Assembly (NCBI RefSeq): GCF_000196795.1
Contig: NC_014259.1
Coordinates: forward strand, 2,852,001-2,916,000
Direction: 5' to 3'
DNA length: 64,000 nt
Source of the DNA: Acinetobacter oleivorans DR1
GTDB taxonomy: Bacteria; Pseudomonadota; Gammaproteobacteria; Pseudomonadales; Moraxellaceae
The position numbers were made by a program, and so were the translations under genes. Under the pieces are notes generated by a model. It worked only from the letters and a program-made list of their open reading frames with translations. It ran no database searches and was not told the origin of the DNA. Of the stretch, positions 61,919-64,000 are shown in pieces (position 1 is the first letter of the stretch; each line of letters begins with the position of its first letter).

Positions 61919-63589
61919 ATGACAACAAACAATTATGACTATGATTACCTCATTATTGGTTCAGGCTTTGGTGGTAGTGTTTCTGCCTGCCGTCTAACCG
62001 AAAAGGGCTACTCTGTTGCTGTAATGGAAATGGGGCGACGCTGGGAAGCTAAAGATTTTGCTAAAAATAACTGGAATACCCGTCGTTGGATTTGGCGCCC
62101 GGGCATGAAACTTTTCGGTTATTTCAACATGCGTTTTTTTCGCCATGTCACCATTATTTGCGGTAATGCTGTAGGTGGCGGTTCAATCACCTACGCCAAT
62201 ACCCTACTTGTTCCACCTGAACATATTTGGGATGAAGGCACGTGGGCAGATGCAGCGGACTGGAAAAATGAAATGCCACAGCATTATGCTGAAGCAGAAC
62301 GTATGCTTGGGGTGACGGATAATAAAATTTTCGGTCCTGCCGACCACATGCTCAAAAAAATGGGCGATGCAGTTGGGGTTGGACATACGTTTAAGCCCAC
62401 TCGTGTTGCAACGTTTTTTCCACCCGAAGGTGAAGAAGGTGGCAAGACCTACCCTGACCCGTACTTTAACGGTGAAGGTCCAGACCGCGGAACTTGTACG
62501 GCATGTGGCGGCTGTATGACGGGTTGTAAACACAACGCAAAAAATACCTTAGATAAAAACTATTTGTACTTTGCCGAAAAAAATGGCGCCAAGGTTTACG
62601 AAGAAACCAAAGTCGTTGATGTTAAACCACTCAATGGTAAAGCCGATGGCAGCGATGGCTATGAAGTTACGACTGAATGTTCAAGCTCATGGTTTAATAA
62701 ACAACGCCGTACATGGCGTGTTCGAAATGTGATTTTTTCGGCATCGTCTTTAGGTACGCAAGAAATGCTGTTCCGTTTAAAACAGTCTGGTTCTCTGCCA
62801 AATGTTTCTGATGATTTGGGCAATCGGGTTCGTACTAATGCTGAGTCAATTTTAGGCGTTCGCTTTTTTGGTAAAGATGTCGACATGAGTAAAGGTGTTG
62901 CCATTGGTTCAAGTATTTACCTTGACCATGACACTCACATTGAAGCAACTCGTTACCAAACTGGCTCAGATGCTATGGGCCTCATGTGTACTTACATGGC
63001 TAAAGGCAAACCAGGTTGGACGCGTATTTTCTTTTGGTTATGGGCCTTAATCTGCCATCCATTTATTTTCCTTCGCATGAGTAACCCTGTCAGTTTTGCA
63101 CGCCAGACTTTAATTTTCTTGGTGATGCAAACAGCAGATGCCTCTATTAATATGCGCTTGAAACGTAATTGGTTCTGGCCTTTTGGTAAGGTGTTATCGA
63201 GCGAAGGTAAAAAGCTACCTGTGTATATTCCGCAGGCCAATGCATTTACCGAAAAAGTTGCCAAAATGTTTAATGGTCACCCAATGACGACCATTACCGA
63301 AATTTTGTTTAACGTACCTTTTACAGCCCACTGTATGGGAGGTTGTGCAATTGCTTCAAGTCCAGAACGTGGCGTGGTAGATGGACAAAACCGTGTCTTT
63401 AACTATAAAAACTTATATGTTGTAGATGGCTCAATGTTAGGTGCAAATTTGGGGGTTAACCCAAGCCTTACCATTACAGCTCTTGCGGAACGTGCAATGT
63501 CTTATATTCCAGCTAAACATACTTTGGATGAGCAGCAAGATCATAGAGTAGATGCAGAAACCATAGAGATCACCAAAGCTTCTGCTTAA
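61919..63589 (+). CDS. GMC-family oxidoreductase, cholesterol oxidase-like
   Basis: A 556-residue FAD-dependent oxidoreductase: DYLIIGSGFGGSVSACRL near 10 (FAD motif), GGGSITYANTLLVPP near 85 and GLPNVSD-type segments. It has a cluster of four cysteines, CTACGGCMTGC, near 190-200. Its C-terminal GGCAIASSPERGVVDGQNRVFNYKNLYVVDGSML is the GMC signature. Relatives include cholesterol oxidase-like and long-chain alcohol oxidases with this Cys motif. AGGAG lies before the ATG. Last gene of the cluster. The substrate is not known. Confidence 0.87.
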   Translation: MTTNNYDYDYLIIGSGFGGSVSACRLTEKGYSVAVMEMGRRWEAKDFAKNNWNTRRWIWRPGMKLFGYFNMRFFRHVTIICGNAVGGGSITYANTLLVPPEHIWDEGTWADAADWKNEMPQHYAEAERMLGVTDNKIFGPADHMLKKMGDAVGVGHTFKPTRVATFFPPEGEEGGKTYPDPYFNGEGPDRGTCTACGGCMTGCKHNAKNTLDKNYLYFAEKNGAKVYEETKVVDVKPLNGKADGSDGYEVTTECSSSWFNKQRRTWRVRNVIFSASSLGTQEMLFRLKQSGSLPNVSDDLGNRVRTNAESILGVRFFGKDVDMSKGVAIGSSIYLDHDTHIEATRYQTGSDAMGLMCTYMAKGKPGWTRIFFWLWALICHPFIFLRMSNPVSFARQTLIFLVMQTADASINMRLKRNWFWPFGKVLSSEGKKLPVYIPQANAFTEKVAKMFNGHPMTTITEILFNVPFTAHCMGGCAIASSPERGVVDGQNRVFNYKNLYVVDGSMLGANLGVNPSLTITALAERAMSYIPAKHTLDEQQDHRVDAETIEITKASA

Positions 63590-63610
63590 ACCAGCAAGTT
63601 GTTTTATAAA

Positions 63611-63640
63611 AAAAAGCCTATTTAAAAATAGGCTTTTTTA
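63611..63640. terminator. Bidirectional terminator after the GMC gene
   Basis: AAAAAGCCTATTT (63611-63623) and AAATAGGCTTTTT (63626-63638), perfect arms. It also stops the convergent gene at the right edge. Confidence 0.9.
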
Positions 63641-63654
63641 TTTCGCTTTTTAAA

Positions 63655-64000
63655 TTACATCGCTACGGCTTTAGCGCGAGCTGCATGCAATTTTTTATAG
63701 CTCTCAATCAGACGTAAATGGCGATCAAGTCCTTCTAGTTTCATGCTTGTTGGTGTTAAGCCATAGAAACGAACGCTACCATCGACAGAACCTAATACTG
63801 CATCCATTCGTGTATCACCAAACATACGGCGGAAATTAGTCAGGTAGTCTTCAAGCTCTAGTTCTTCATCTAACATCACTTCAAGCACCACGTTCATGCA
63901 CTGATAGAACAAGCCACGCTCAACGGTGTTGGTGTTATATTGCAAGTAAGTTTCGACGAGCTCTTTTGCTTCTTCAAACTGTTGTAAGGCAACATATATC
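63655..64000 (-). CDS. C-terminal part of an unidentified protein (runs off the right edge)
   Basis: An open frame of at least 114 residues with no stop up to the edge. The visible part is helical and acidic (LQQFEEAKELVETYLQYNTN and VVLEVMLDEELELEDYL), then DTRMDAVLGSVDGSVRFYGL and a Lys-rich end. No domain recognised. The first residues are outside the window, so no start can be assigned. Confidence 0.75.
   Translation of the reverse strand, partial: IYVALQQFEEAKELVETYLQYNTNTVERGLFYQCMNVVLEVMLDEELELEDYLTNFRRMFGDTRMDAVLGSVDGSVRFYGLTPTSMKLEGLDRHLRLIESYKKLHAARAKAVAM

Overview
The window looks like chromosomal DNA of an Acinetobacter, most likely of the calcoaceticus-baumannii group. The base composition is AT-rich. 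The alkane hydroxylase alkM sits divergently next to an AraC-type alkR, an arrangement described in A. baylyi. The housekeeping proteins (AlaS, TrmB, PurA, PyrB with a catalytically dead PyrC', an 84-residue CsrA, Vfr) read as Acinetobacter-type. I infer this from remembered family features, not from a database search. No rRNA, tRNA, CRISPR array, phage or intact insertion sequence was recognised.

1-12 kb: a gene fragment at the left edge (probably hrpA), ahpC, a KTSC protein, the alkM/alkR pair with a tandem direct repeat between them, an O-methyltransferase, a DUF1653 protein, ahpF, an alanine-rich lipoprotein, a glutathione transferase, a large secreted nuclease of the ExeM type, and trmB. 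The two halves of the alkyl hydroperoxide reductase thus flank the alkane oxidation genes.

11.3-13.5 kb: a small, very AT-rich minus-strand cluster between core genes. It holds an ADP-ribosylglycohydrolase, a 42-codon reading frame with no ATG, two short orphan proteins and a protein resembling the DUF2185/Imm33 immunity family. It is the best candidate here for an undescribed accessory system, possibly an immunity island.

13.7-47 kb: mostly core genes: GST, a DUF2520 protein, an OmpA-family envelope protein, pyrC'-pyrB, rlmL, clpB with a heat-shock type promoter, an M23 peptidase, osmC, a MITE-like element of about 297 bp, vfr, an aldo/keto reductase, an M48 lipoprotein, hisZ-purA, a GAPDH/Epd-family enzyme, alaS-lysC-csrA, rnhB, cytochrome b561, an adenine deaminase with an adenine-type permease, and pirin.

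47.7-63.6 kb: a catabolic region. Two flavin monooxygenase clusters, one behind TetR (PF10118 protein, SDR, monooxygenase, methyltransferase) and one behind AraC (Baeyer-Villiger-type monooxygenase, SDR, esterase, GMC oxidoreductase), flank a LysR-controlled tartrate operon (MFS carrier, ttdA, ttdB). The two clusters look like related routes for oxidising a ketone or alcohol and cleaving the resulting ester. Their substrates cannot be read from sequence. The window ends inside an unidentified minus-strand gene.
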